Source: CAYPHJ01 sp964410485
GTDB lineage: Bacteria; Desulfobacterota; Binatia; UBA9968
Assembly (NCBI GenBank): GCA_964410485.1
Contig: CAYPHJ010000092.1
Span: 1-17,926 of the forward strand
Direction of reading: 5' to 3'
DNA: 17,926 nt
Shown: positions 1 to 7,892 of the stretch, one piece after another
Position numbering within the stretch: the first letter of the stretch is position 1
How the letters are laid out: every line of letters starts with the position of its first letter
Notes under the pieces: model-generated
What the model was told of the DNA's origin: nothing
Databases searched by the model: none
What the model saw: the letters and a program-made list of their open reading frames with translations, nothing else
Program-made: the position numbers and the translations under genes

Positions 1-327
1 GCAACCTTGAGAAAACCCGGGCGTTTTTTTTGCGAATGTGAGAATTAGCTCGCTACGCAACTCGTCGACAGTCTCGACGCATTTGCCGAGCTCGTACAGT
101 GAACGTAGCCCCAGGCGAAGAAGAAAAACCGAGAGATTAAAATTTACTCGCGCCAAGACGCCAAACCTGTCCTGGCGGAAAATCGAAGGGAAGGCCGAGT
201 AGGTCCAGAAGACAAGTCCGAAATCCGAAGCTCGAAAATCCGAAACGCGGGTGTGCCGACTGGTCAGTCATGTTTTTCCGCGTTTTCCACTGACGGCTCC
301 AACCGTGCCAACGCATGCGCACGATGA
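1..327. other. Gap at left edge, no supported gene
   Basis: No convincing gene is visible here. A minus-strand frame is open from about position 265 to the window edge, but it has no ATG or GTG start and its left part runs off the window, so a partial gene cannot be excluded. The stretch near 211-248 is a run of short, similar words (tccgaaatccgaa, ctcgaaaatccgaaa) of the kind common in non-coding spacers of environmental genomes. Near 15-33 there is a GC-rich block followed by eight T residues on the + strand. It could be a weak terminator for a gene to the left, but the stem is poor and I do not call it. Confidence 0.4.
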
Positions 328-1134
328 TCATTGAAGGACCAACGCAACAAGTCTTAACCCCGCCAATCCCAATGCAAAGGCAAGGCTTCGCATGATCCAC
401 TCACCGCCGATTCTTTGCGACAGCCGGGCCGCCACCTGCGCACCGACAATGGCCCCTGCCGAGAGCGCAAGGGCTTCGCCAAGACCGTGGTGAAACATAC
501 CCGCGGCAAGATGCGTAGCAGTCCCCGTGAAAGCAGTGATCGTCAAAATAAATAAAGACGTAGCGGTGGCAATATGCACCGGGAACCGGAGCAAATAGAC
601 CAGCGCGGGCACATAGAACAAGCCGCCGCCGATACCAAAGAAGCTTGAGATAAACCCGAAAATCGCGCTTGCGCATGCGCCTGCGACCCACGTGGGACGA
701 CTTAGGGTCGGCGCCGACGTTACACGGCGTCCAGCTTGGGCGATACCCGCTGCGGTCCTCCTGCCGGGACTCACAGCTAAAAAAGTCGCCACCGCAATCA
801 ACAAAAGTCCAAAGACGAGATCAAATCTTTGCCGGCTGACCGCCATAGTCGCAAGCGCACCTGCCACGGCTCCAGGCATCGTTGCAATCGCAAAGATCAC
901 TCCCGTTTTGAAATCGATACGACGGTAGCGAGTATAGGCCAGCGTGCCGGATAGTGCGTTAAAGAAGACAACTGCCAGTGAGACGCTCGTGACCGTTTCC
1001 GGCGCCTCGCTGGGGTAGATGAAGAGGAGCACTGGTACAAGAACAAAGCCCCCACCTGCCCCGACGAGCGTGCCGTATCCACCGACAAAAAACCCCAGTG
1101 GTATAAGCCACAGCAGTCGGAGAGCGAGATCCAC
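328..1134 (-). CDS. TauE/SafE-family sulfite/anion exporter (268 aa)
   Basis: This is a polytopic inner-membrane protein of the TauE/SafE (former DUF81) family, whose characterised members export sulfite, sulfoacetate or related organosulfur anions. The sequence shows the family's two-fold internal repeat. A glycine-rich GAGGGF motif at residues 25-30 follows the first hydrophobic segment, and FGIGGG at 166-171 is the matching motif of the second half. Each is followed by V-P and further membrane spans, with a basic loop at about 124-147 between the halves. The length of 268 aa is typical. The start is GTG at 1134. An in-frame TAA lies only a few codons upstream, so the gene cannot start earlier, and no clear ribosome binding site is visible. 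The substrate cannot be read from sequence. Sulfite is plausible given the sulfur genes at 7616-9830, but this is inference. Confidence 0.88.
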   Translation of the reverse strand: MDLALRLLWLIPLGFFVGGYGTLVGAGGGFVLVPVLLFIYPSEAPETVTSVSLAVVFFNALSGTLAYTRYRRIDFKTGVIFAIATMPGAVAGALATMAVSRQRFDLVFGLLLIAVATFLAVSPGRRTAAGIAQAGRRVTSAPTLSRPTWVAGACASAIFGFISSFFGIGGGLFYVPALVYLLRFPVHIATATSLFILTITAFTGTATHLAAGMFHHGLGEALALSAGAIVGAQVAARLSQRIGGEWIMRSLAFALGLAGLRLVALVLQ

Positions 1135-1194
1135 GCGAAAGTTTTATCGCGCTGGCAAAAGCCGTTCAATCGAAGTCCAGGCCATCGTACTACA

Positions 1195-1345
1195 TCTCTT
1201 ATGAAAATATCCGACTATAGGGAAAATCCCCCGGTCCTGCGGCCCGCCCCCTTTTGCAAAGGGGCTATTGGGGGATTTATCGCTGTTGATCCGCACCACT
1301 GCGGGCTTATTTTCATCTGCTGTACCTGCTGGTACATGAATTACT
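1195..1345. repeat. Dispersed element B, copy 1
   Basis: About 150 bp that recur at 12144-12295 in the same orientation. Both copies start with tctcttatgaaa. They then carry an inverted-repeat core (aaatcccccggtcctgcgg, a cccccttttgcaaagggg hairpin, gggggattt) and end with the tail accactgcgggct, ttttcatc and ggtacatgaattact. The copies differ by substitutions and several short indels, so this is an older pair than element A. The element occupies the gap between the exporter and the OsmC-like gene. It encodes nothing recognisable and resembles a miniature, non-autonomous palindromic element. Confidence 0.85.
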
Positions 1346-1389
1346 CTTATGAAGATAATTACTGTTCGGACAATTTAACCGCAGATATC

Positions 1390-1857
1390 TCACAACGGAC
1401 ACGGGGACGTTTCCGTCTGGCGGTGGAATATTTCGGGTTGGAGCGTAACGGTGGACTTTATAGAATTTGTCACAAGGCAATTGTCTTTTGCTTTTTGTAA
1501 TATCTTTGCCGTTCGACCAAGATCCCGTGCAGACGCAATCACGATCGTCGGTCTTATAAAAATCTCGCTAATCTGGTAGCCGGCGGCTGTTGTTTTCTCC
1601 ATTTTACCTTTGGCTGCGGACGAGCAGCTGATGAGCGGCAAATGGGAATTCTCGGCAATCGTCAACAGCGTCAGCACAAAGCAACTGTTTACTGATGCCA
1701 CAAAGAGGTGCTCGGGCATCCACTGCCTCCCGCGCCCTTTGAACTCACGGGGAGCTCCCACCGTGAGCGTCGGCAAGCCCGGTCCTTTCAACTCACCTTC
1801 TTTTTCCGACTGCCAGTCAAATTGTGTTTCGTAATACAACACACGTGATTCGGTCAT
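1390..1857 (-). CDS. OsmC/Ohr-family peroxiredoxin-like protein (155 aa)
   Basis: OsmC/Ohr proteins are small cytoplasmic dimers that reduce organic hydroperoxides using two cysteines. Here the likely peroxidatic cysteine is Cys59, in a segment reading EHLFVASVNSCF. It is preceded by a proline- and glycine-rich N-terminal part (about 28-48), as in the family. The second cysteine is Cys127 in KDNCLVTNS, at the usual position after the long helix. The length matches the family (140-155 aa). The last ten or so residues look like a variable tail. A GGAG ribosome binding site lies 9 nt before the ATG at 1857. The subfamily (OsmC, Ohr or YhfA-like) cannot be settled by eye. The gene stands alone between repeat-filled gaps. 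Confidence 0.85.
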   Translation of the reverse strand: MTESRVLYYETQFDWQSEKEGELKGPGLPTLTVGAPREFKGRGRQWMPEHLFVASVNSCFVLTLLTIAENSHLPLISCSSAAKGKMEKTTAAGYQISEIFIRPTIVIASARDLGRTAKILQKAKDNCLVTNSIKSTVTLQPEIFHRQTETSPCPL

Positions 1858-1996
1858 CGTATCTTCTCCGAAGCTATGCGGGGCAATTATCCCTTCGCCT
1901 CGCTACTGGTTCCTACTGGATTTCACTTACCTTGTGAAAGTTCAAGTAGTTCCAGCCGTTCAACCGCTGCGCTTCGTTTCAGACCCTCAGCTCTGT

Positions 1997-2019
1997 CCTC
2001 TCCCACGTCGTGGGAGAGG
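1997..2019. repeat. 23-bp near-perfect palindrome
   Basis: The sequence cctctcccac-gtc-gtgggagagg forms a 10-bp perfect stem with a 3-nt centre. It lies between the OsmC-like gene and the CoA-binding/CBS gene. A related but weaker hairpin with the same flanking words (cctcag before, gcgaac or gcgaag after) is found at 17247-17269, which suggests remnants of one dispersed family. No T-run follows on either strand, so it is not a typical intrinsic terminator. Confidence 0.7.
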
Positions 2020-2099
2020 AAGCGAACCCTGCACTCTTTGGTTTCTTCTCTCGGGAAAGAGGGGAATTACTCGAAATTCGGAACTGCGCGCGGTGCACG

Positions 2100-3059
2100 C
2101 TACGCGCTCTCCTCTCTTCCGACAAACTCACGCAGTATGTCCGTATAGGTAATAATGCCTACCAGGTGGTTTTCATCATCGACAACCGGAAGCCCCCCCA
2201 CCTGCCACCGCATCATGAGATCAGCAGCTTCTTTCAGTGTCGTGTCCGGCTGAACTTTGACAGGATCAAAAACCGCTGCTTGCTGGACCGCAATCGACCA
2301 TAGCTGGACATTGGCATCTTGCTTGTCGACAAATGCCAGCGAAGGCCGGATCAAACGAACGTCGCGATCCGAAAGCATACCAATGAGCTTTTCGCTCTCA
2401 TCGACCACGGGTAGATGGCGGAAATGGCCCCGCTCCATTTTCCAGATAGCGTCTTTAAGCCCGTCCTCCGGCTTAACTGTAGAAGGATTTTTAGTCATCC
2501 GCTCTTTGACCTTGCTGGCCCTCTTATCTTTGCGCGGCCGAGATGAAACCATCGTCACCGGCGTGTGTTTGATGTATTCGGTCAGCAAGTTCTCATACTC
2601 AATCAACTGCACTCTTCCGTTGGCCAAGATATCTTCTATGTCACGGGAAGCCGCCACTCCCTGTTCAATCCAAAACGCGCAAACCCGTTTTTCGACGGCA
2701 TCTTGTGCCAGTTGGGCAAAATCAATGCCTGCCGCTGGATAGACCTGAACGATATCGATACCTGCCGGAATATCGCGCAAACGCGGGTAACACCGGATCC
2801 CAAGCAAGCTCTCACCTTCCGGGCACACAGGAACAACTTCGAGACCCAAACCCAACAATTTTTCTACCGAGCCAAAACTATCGCTGTTAGGGTCCCTGCT
2901 GACGCCCGCGACCGCAATGCGGCGGCAGTTCTCAAGGATTGCTTTGCGCTGCCGGCGCAGGAGATAGACCTTTCGGGTCAAATCCCCTTGCCAGTACTGT
3001 GTCATTTGTTCTCGTCTCAAGCGGACAGGATCGGCCTTGTTTTTTTCTGGAAGAGCCAT
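2100..3059 (-). CDS. CoA-binding domain plus tandem CBS domain protein (319 aa)
   Basis: This two-part cytoplasmic protein carries a CoA_binding_2 (YccU-like) Rossmann domain at about residues 40-165. It begins with the RRIAVAGVSRDPNSDSFG nucleotide-loop region and includes the typical CPEGESLLGIRCYPRL and EQGVAA segments. A basic linker follows (about 170-190). Two CBS motifs come last, at about 183-240 (HLPVVDESEKLIGMLSDRD) and 260-315 (GGLPVVDDENHLVGIITYTD). CBS pairs usually sense adenine nucleotides and CoA_binding_2 domains bind CoA or an acyl/nucleotide ligand, so a metabolic sensor is likely, but the target is unknown. I start the gene at the ATG at 3059 because AGGAGA lies just upstream. 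An in-frame ATG 69 bp further upstream (3128) lacks support. No membrane segment is seen. Confidence 0.85.
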   Translation of the reverse strand: MALPEKNKADPVRLRREQMTQYWQGDLTRKVYLLRRQRKAILENCRRIAVAGVSRDPNSDSFGSVEKLLGLGLEVVPVCPEGESLLGIRCYPRLRDIPAGIDIVQVYPAAGIDFAQLAQDAVEKRVCAFWIEQGVAASRDIEDILANGRVQLIEYENLLTEYIKHTPVTMVSSRPRKDKRASKVKERMTKNPSTVKPEDGLKDAIWKMERGHFRHLPVVDESEKLIGMLSDRDVRLIRPSLAFVDKQDANVQLWSIAVQQAAVFDPVKVQPDTTLKEAADLMMRWQVGGLPVVDDENHLVGIITYTDILREFVGREESA

Positions 3060-3267
3060 TCCTTCTCTCCTATCATGGGTTATTTCCTCGGGTCGGCACC
3101 TTGTGGAGGGGATAGGAGCAAGAGGCATACCAATAAATGTTGGTCGAATGTCGTTGATCCTGCACGGGTAAGGTTTGGAGATTTCGCAAAAAGAACAAAA
3201 AGCGCGCTGCGAAATCGCATCGATGCGAAGAGGATTCTTTGCGAGCCTGCTATGGGGGAAAGCCAGC
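3060..3267. other. Leader region without a gene
   Basis: About 200 bp between the start of the CoA-binding/CBS gene and element A. Open frames here on either strand have no recognisable features. The minus-strand promoter of the gene at 2100-3059 should lie in this stretch or inside the neighbouring repeat, but no clear -35/-10 pair stands out by eye. Confidence 0.4.
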
Positions 3268-3394
3268 TATAAAGGGTCGCAAAATTGAATTGACATTGAG
3301 CCCTCAAAATCTCCCCTAACCCCTCTTTTCCAAAGAGGGGAAAATCCTCCCTTTGGCAAAGGGAGGTTAGGAGGGATTTTCAAAAAGAATGCAG
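3268..3394. repeat. Dispersed element A, copy 1 (127 bp, nested palindrome)
   Basis: This 127-bp block matches 9066-9192 with two substitutions and no indel (125/127 by direct comparison). Its right half is a nested palindrome. The outer arms are aaaatctcccctaacc and ggttaggagggatttt. Between them sit two independent hairpins, cccctctttt-cc-aaagagggg and cctccctttggcaaagggagg, so a single strand would fold into a three-way junction. Copy 1 begins 26 bp past the 3' end of the CNB gene and lies 209 bp upstream of the CoA-binding/CBS gene. It could therefore also end transcription from the CNB gene. No coding content is seen. Confidence 0.93.
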
Positions 3395-3419
3395 TCACTA
3401 TTATGAGACCCTTTAATAA

Positions 3420-3848
3420 CTAAGTGCTCTGCTGTTCACGGATGCGCCGGCACAAAGCCCGAAAAACCGCCCGCACCAGTTCGAAGTCAAGTGAAAGAAT
3501 GTCGTCAAAGTCCTGGGCGTTGAGCTTGAGGGCATGAACAGAGTCTAAAGCCTTAACCGTATAAATCGCCGGGTTGCCGTCAAGAGCAGCTACAGTGCCT
3601 AGGGCTTGTTTTTCTCCGATCTCACGAAGCATGTGACCGTGATTTTCGACCGCCACTCGGCCCTTCAGTGTAAAGTAGATTGCATCAATAGCTTCACCCT
3701 CACGGAAGATTATTTCCCCGGGCTCTAAATGCACCTCCTCAGTCAGAGCCGCCACACTGCCAAGTTCTTCTATGGTAGCATGTTTAAAGATATCTACCGA
3801 TTTGAGGAAGATGACTTTTTCTATGGTGGTGAGCTTTGTTTGGTCCAT
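3420..3848 (-). CDS. Cyclic-nucleotide-binding-domain (CNB) protein, degenerate pocket (142 aa)
   Basis: A single CNB (cNMP-binding) beta-roll domain fills almost the whole protein. The sequence shows the opening helix KVIFLKSVDIFKHAT (11-25), the strand-turn LEPGEIIFREGE (41-52) and IYFTLKGRVAV (57-67). The phosphate-binding cassette region at 84-97 reads GTVAALDGNPAIYTV. There is no DNA-binding domain. In canonical cAMP/cGMP binders this cassette has an invariant Glu and Arg. Neither is present here, so binding of a standard cyclic nucleotide is doubtful and the domain may act as a protein-interaction module. It starts 8 bp after the stop of the transporter/HEAT gene, on the same strand, so the two are almost surely co-transcribed. 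It probably acts on that membrane protein. Confidence 0.85.
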   Translation of the reverse strand: MDQTKLTTIEKVIFLKSVDIFKHATIEELGSVAALTEEVHLEPGEIIFREGEAIDAIYFTLKGRVAVENHGHMLREIGEKQALGTVAALDGNPAIYTVKALDSVHALKLNAQDFDDILSLDFELVRAVFRALCRRIREQQST

Positions 3849-3856
3849 TACCGAAG

Positions 3857-6637
3857 CTAGATCCTATGAATGACTGCCCCCGCCGTTTCACGCAATACAG
3901 CATTCTCAGAATTCAAAAGCGGCAAGACCGTATCACGAAATTCTGCAAGTCCTCTGGATCCGATTTCCCAGACGGTTGCCGCTGTGAGCCACATATCGCC
4001 CTGTTCGAGCAGCGTGCGCAGGGCCGATCCCGTGTCGATGGCTCTCAATCCAAGTAAGTCCAGAGACGCTCTGAAACGCCGAGCCTGCTGGTCATCACTA
4101 AAAAGAGGAAAGACATACTGTTTCATGTTTCCTCTAAGCAGGTTATCGAGAAACTCGATGGCATGGGCGCGTTTAGTCGGGTTTCTAGAAGTCAAGCCTT
4201 CCCAGGCGCGCCGAATGTCTTTGGGAGGATAGACGAGCGATAGCAGCCACATCACTCTCTCTCTCACGCGTTCCATACTGTCCATGAGGGCCAGGCGCAA
4301 GAGCGATTCTCGGCCGGCCAATGATTCTTGCCCGGAGCCAAAGAGAACAAAGAAAATCACAAACCTTTGAGAATAGAGCATCACATCAGAGACGATAGCG
4401 CTCTCTATTATCTCCTGGTCCACCCTGAGATCCGGGAACCGGCGAGAAATCTCTTCGAGCGCAAGAATAACCTTGAATCGGATAACGCGGTCTTCCTCCA
4501 GCAGCCCGGCGAGGAGCGCATTCATCGCCAACTGCGAATGGATCTTGCTGAGAGTCCGAGGGATGTTGAGCCGAATGTCACGCGGAATACGGGAGTCAAA
4601 CAGGGCAGTTCTCAATCCTTTAACTGCAATCTCACCATACCATATCAGGGCCTCACGGGCCCCAGCCTTCGTGGCGGTATCACCGAGACGCAAGATGATC
4701 TCTCTAATAACTCCAGGGTATCTTCGTTTACCTGCGGCAGCCATCGCCACGCGAACCACCGCAGAAGAAGGATCCTCTCTGATAATTTCGCTCAGATGGC
4801 CGGGACACTCCGGGTCGTCGAGCTCGCCCATAAGGCCCGCGGCTTCAATGCGAGCTTTTTCACCGTCGGGGCTGCGGTCCGTCACCATTTTGCGAAATGC
4901 GTTTAAGCCGGCTTCGCGCACGACCGCGTCCCCATGGCGCAGCAGACACCCCAAAACTCGTCTTTTGATCCGTGGGTCTGGACTTTCAAAAAGAGCGCGC
5001 ACGACGGGTATCGCGTCCCCTTTGAAAATGGCGCAGGCCGTGGTGATGGCTTCTGCTTGGACCTCGGTGTTCTCATCCCGCAGCATTTGGCTTACTTCTT
5101 CCAGCGTGATGGGACCCGGGTGCATTGCCAACAGCTTTAAGGCTCGGGCCTTGACCGCTGGAGAGGAGTGGTGAAGCAGGCCGCGCGGGAGCACAATGTC
5201 TTTTGGATCCAATCTTTCTATGAGATCGAGACCGAAAAGGACGGACCGCTCTTCCTTTTCCCCCAAGGTCTTCAAGACAGCTTCAACCGTCCCCTTATCG
5301 GCATAATCGATTCGCGCTTCTTCCAATGGTAGCTCACGGTGTGCCAAACTTCTTCGTAAGGCCTCCATGTAGCCTCCTTGCACGACGAAAACAACAGCAG
5401 CCCAGATAACAATGAGACCGATAGAAAAATAGCTCAGGAGGTTGACCTCGGACCGTCCCCAAAGGAATGTGTACGAGAGAATGATAAACGCAGCCGTGCC
5501 ATCTCCCAGCCGTTCAACCGTGACGTCCAGGAAGACCTTGACTTTCTTCTTTATAAAATCAGGAATGGGCAGATAGAGAATCTCGACTCCACTGCGATGG
5601 ACACTCGTGCGCAAAGAGGCTTCGGCCAGCCGGGTCCCTGTCGCCGCAAAAAGACCTGGCCAGATCAACAGACTGACGGATCCCGCAAGGAGCGTGAGCG
5701 GGAGAAGAAGAAGGCTTGGGGTTAAACCTAAGCCCATCAGAAGCTTGCCGGTTAGCCACACCTGAGCCATCAGCGTGACACCACTTAGCCAGGCATAATA
5801 AGAGCCGAAAAAACCCGCCAACGCATCGGCCGACAAGTAGGCTTCCTTCGCCGCGGCCTTGAACTGGTAGTCGATTAAGGTCGAAACGCTAACCGAGACA
5901 AAGATCAGGGCAGCGATCGTTTGAAGATAGCGGGAATGGCGCAGAATACCGAGGGCACCGCTTGTATTGCGGTCCTTAAGGTCTCTCGGCGACAGCTCGG
6001 CCTCTCCGCTAGTGAGGGTCCTTTCGCTTTCACGGACGGCGAACCAGACCACGGCAAAGGCAGCCGTGAAAAGAGCCACGACGAACCATAAGAGATGCCT
6101 TGTTCCAAAGAGATAATTGACTGTCCAACTGGCGCCGAACCCACCCGCCATACCTCCCAGCGTTCCAGCCGCTGTGAGAACGCCGAAAAGACGCTTAGCC
6201 TCGCGTGGAGTAAACAGTTCGTTGGCCAAGGTCCAGAATTGCGCCACAACCACAAGGCCGACCATGCCCGACCAGACATAAAAGGCGTACAGCATCCATC
6301 CCAGGTCGTACAATACAACAAGAAGCCAGAAGCCGATTGCGTTAGCGATAATGAACGCATGCGAGCCCAGAATGACCTGGAAAGGTGAAAACCTTGAGGT
6401 GTAACGAGAATAGATGCTTATGGCTACGCCAGCCACGAGCGCGGTCAAAAGATAAACGTAGGGCAACTGACTGATCGGAAAGCGGCTGAGAAAAAGCGAA
6501 TCCCTGACAATCTTGATAACGTTGTTGGCGGCCAGCAAAAAAAAGAGATACGCGGCCATGAACCCCACTCTGAAAACATCTCCCGGACGAACATCCAAAA
6601 CTTTCCAAAAGTTAATCGTGAAGAAAGAGAGGTTCAC
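3857..6637 (-). CDS. NTP/NDP-exchange-type MFS transporter fused to HEAT repeats (926 aa)
   Basis: The N-terminal half (about 1-430) is a polytopic membrane domain related to the Npt1/Npt2 (ATP/ADP translocase, TLC-like) branch of the major facilitator superfamily. It shows the early segment IKIVRDSLFLSRFP (41-54) and the characteristic cytoplasmic loop ANELFTPREAKRLFG followed by a glycine-rich helix (138-168). The C-terminal half (from about 450 to 926) is soluble and made of HEAT-like helical pairs, for example SSPAVKARALKLLA and DENTEVQAEAITTA, with repeated conserved D/N-x-x-V and A-L-x-x-L patterns. The start is GTG at 6637, with only a weak ribosome binding site. Pathogen and plastid relatives exchange ATP/ADP, but free-living bacteria have paralogues of unknown substrate, so the nucleotide assignment is inference. 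A separate CNB protein gene follows after 8 bp. Confidence 0.85.
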   Translation of the reverse strand: MNLSFFTINFWKVLDVRPGDVFRVGFMAAYLFFLLAANNVIKIVRDSLFLSRFPISQLPYVYLLTALVAGVAISIYSRYTSRFSPFQVILGSHAFIIANAIGFWLLVVLYDLGWMLYAFYVWSGMVGLVVVAQFWTLANELFTPREAKRLFGVLTAAGTLGGMAGGFGASWTVNYLFGTRHLLWFVVALFTAAFAVVWFAVRESERTLTSGEAELSPRDLKDRNTSGALGILRHSRYLQTIAALIFVSVSVSTLIDYQFKAAAKEAYLSADALAGFFGSYYAWLSGVTLMAQVWLTGKLLMGLGLTPSLLLLPLTLLAGSVSLLIWPGLFAATGTRLAEASLRTSVHRSGVEILYLPIPDFIKKKVKVFLDVTVERLGDGTAAFIILSYTFLWGRSEVNLLSYFSIGLIVIWAAVVFVVQGGYMEALRRSLAHRELPLEEARIDYADKGTVEAVLKTLGEKEERSVLFGLDLIERLDPKDIVLPRGLLHHSSPAVKARALKLLAMHPGPITLEEVSQMLRDENTEVQAEAITTACAIFKGDAIPVVRALFESPDPRIKRRVLGCLLRHGDAVVREAGLNAFRKMVTDRSPDGEKARIEAAGLMGELDDPECPGHLSEIIREDPSSAVVRVAMAAAGKRRYPGVIREIILRLGDTATKAGAREALIWYGEIAVKGLRTALFDSRIPRDIRLNIPRTLSKIHSQLAMNALLAGLLEEDRVIRFKVILALEEISRRFPDLRVDQEIIESAIVSDVMLYSQRFVIFFVLFGSGQESLAGRESLLRLALMDSMERVRERVMWLLSLVYPPKDIRRAWEGLTSRNPTKRAHAIEFLDNLLRGNMKQYVFPLFSDDQQARRFRASLDLLGLRAIDTGSALRTLLEQGDMWLTAATVWEIGSRGLAEFRDTVLPLLNSENAVLRETAGAVIHRI

Positions 6638-6834
6638 AGCTGGTAGTTTCCATCTCTCATCGCCAATAGCAATACCCGCATTGGAGGGAAGAGAGCAACA
6701 ATTGGACCATATGGGATGGCTGACAAATTCCCGGTTCCAGTGTTCAAATGTTCAAAGTTCACTGTGGCAAGCCAGCGCAAGCTTCAGCTTTTGAACCCTG
6801 AAATAGCTTTACGTGCTTGCCGCTCCGGTCGGAG

Positions 6835-7551
6835 TTATGATCGGATCTGCGAAGCCGCGAGCGCCCTCCAGATCGCCCTGCCCACGATCCAGACGAGTCC
6901 GGCTGTCCCGATCGCGGCGAGGAGCGGCAGTGCGACAAGATCCAGGATGCCGTCAAACGTGCGAGGAAACCCGCCGGCTTTAAGCGTGGCGAGCGCAGCC
7001 TGGGCGCCCGCGCCGATCGCTACGGTAACGGCCGTCCGCGGCAGCATCCCGAGGAAGCTTCCCCATAAGTACGTCGAGCGAGAAACCGGAGACACTCCCA
7101 GGAGAATGTTCATTAGTGCAAATGGAATCGTTGGAGACAAGCGGCTCAGAATAATGATTTTTAACGTGGCCTGTTCGAGCTCTTCCTGAACGGCCCGGGC
7201 CCGTGTCGAGCTCTGCACCGCTGCCTGCACCGAAGGACGAAGAAATCGCCTCACGACTTCGAATGCGAGTGTGCAGGCGAGGAGATAGGAGCAAACAGCC
7301 GGAATGATCCCTGTGAGGCCGAAAAGGGCACCCGCAAGAGCAGCCATAACAAGAGAAGGAAGAAGCGCCAGGGCAAGCGCCGCAGCAGTAACCAGCGCAA
7401 AGAGCGGAGCCGCCCAGCGCCCAGCATTCTCGAAGAGGGCGATCACGTCGGAAAGAAACCAGAGCCCCGACCCGCTTACCAATAGGGGCATTCCGGCCGC
7501 ATAGCCGAGAAGAAAGGCAAACGCCCCCTGCTCCCTGAACCTTCGCACCAC
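6835..7551 (-). CDS. TVP38/TMEM64 (VTT-domain) membrane protein (238 aa)
   Basis: This inner-membrane protein belongs to the DedA-like TVP38/TMEM64 family. The VTT domain covers about 65-190. It has the first re-entrant/glycine region LAGALFGLTGIIPAV (72-86) and the family signature RLSPTIPFALMNILLG (137-152), followed by a conserved S-x-F-L-G-M-L-P-R segment (165-172). DedA-superfamily members have been linked to lipid scrambling and membrane homeostasis; the exact role here is unknown. Initiation is at GTG 7551, where two GTG codons stand in tandem and a GGAG lies about 8 nt upstream. The gene follows TusA by 64 bp on the same strand, so it may be the last gene of the sulfur-transfer operon. 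Confidence 0.85.
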   Translation of the reverse strand: MVRRFREQGAFAFLLGYAAGMPLLVSGSGLWFLSDVIALFENAGRWAAPLFALVTAAALALALLPSLVMAALAGALFGLTGIIPAVCSYLLACTLAFEVVRRFLRPSVQAAVQSSTRARAVQEELEQATLKIIILSRLSPTIPFALMNILLGVSPVSRSTYLWGSFLGMLPRTAVTVAIGAGAQAALATLKAGGFPRTFDGILDLVALPLLAAIGTAGLVWIVGRAIWRALAASQIRS

Positions 7552-7615
7552 AGTTGGCTCCGCGCGCTCAGAATCCCTCTGGTGAGTTCAATCACAGGCG
7601 CGGTCCCCAAAGGAT

Positions 7616-7849
7616 TCACTTGCGTTCCAGGATGTGGATGTAGAGTTCCGTGGCCCCCTCTTTTTCCGTGCGCTGCCCCTTCAGGATAGCGGCCTTGCTG
7701 GTCTGGGCCCAGCCTTTGAAATCGGGGACGGAGCCGGGGTCCGTTGAAATGACCTCTAACTGCTCGCCGGGTTGCATCTGATCAATTTCTTTTTTTGCCT
7801 TTACAATTGGAATGGGACATTTCGCCCCACGGACATCCAGCTTTTTCAT
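7616..7849 (-). CDS. tusA: TusA-family sulfurtransferase/sulfur carrier (77 aa)
   Basis: A full-length TusA/SirA-like protein of 77 aa. The catalytic motif CPIP begins at Cys11, preceded by LDVRGAK exactly as in the family. The rest shows the two-layer alpha/beta pattern: KAKKEIDQMQPGEQLEVISTD, then DFKGWAQ and a final hydrophobic strand ELYIHILE. Cys11 carries sulfane sulfur as a persulfide and hands it to a partner protein in the cytoplasm. An AGGAGA ribosome binding site lies about 10 nt upstream of the ATG. The gene starts 43 bp after the rhodanese-MBL fusion. This pairing, together with the DsrE-like gene upstream, points to sulfur trafficking or oxidation rather than tRNA thiolation, although the paralogue type is not provable from sequence alone. 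Confidence 0.92.
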   Translation of the reverse strand: MKKLDVRGAKCPIPIVKAKKEIDQMQPGEQLEVISTDPGSVPDFKGWAQTSKAAILKGQRTEKEGATELYIHILERK

Positions 7850-7892
7850 TGTTCGATGATCTCCTGTCCGAGATTGTGGTTGTGTTGTCTCA

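Noticed and set aside
15..33. GC block followed by T8 as an intrinsic terminator
   Set aside because: The stem is too short and poorly paired to support a call.
1..265. Minus-strand frame open to the window edge
   Set aside because: There is no ATG or GTG, and the stretch overlaps spacer-like repeated words (tccgaaatccgaa). A partial gene cannot be excluded but is not supported.
137..400. An 87-codon minus-strand open frame at the exporter's 3' end
   Set aside because: It overlaps the exporter gene in another frame, and the rest lies in low-complexity spacer. No family resemblance.
2565..3272. A 235-codon plus-strand open frame
   Set aside because: It is antisense to the CoA-binding/CBS gene, whose domains are unmistakable.
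4473..5174. A 233-codon plus-strand open frame
   Set aside because: It is a shadow of the HEAT-repeat part of the transporter gene, serine- and arginine-rich as expected from reverse-strand reading.
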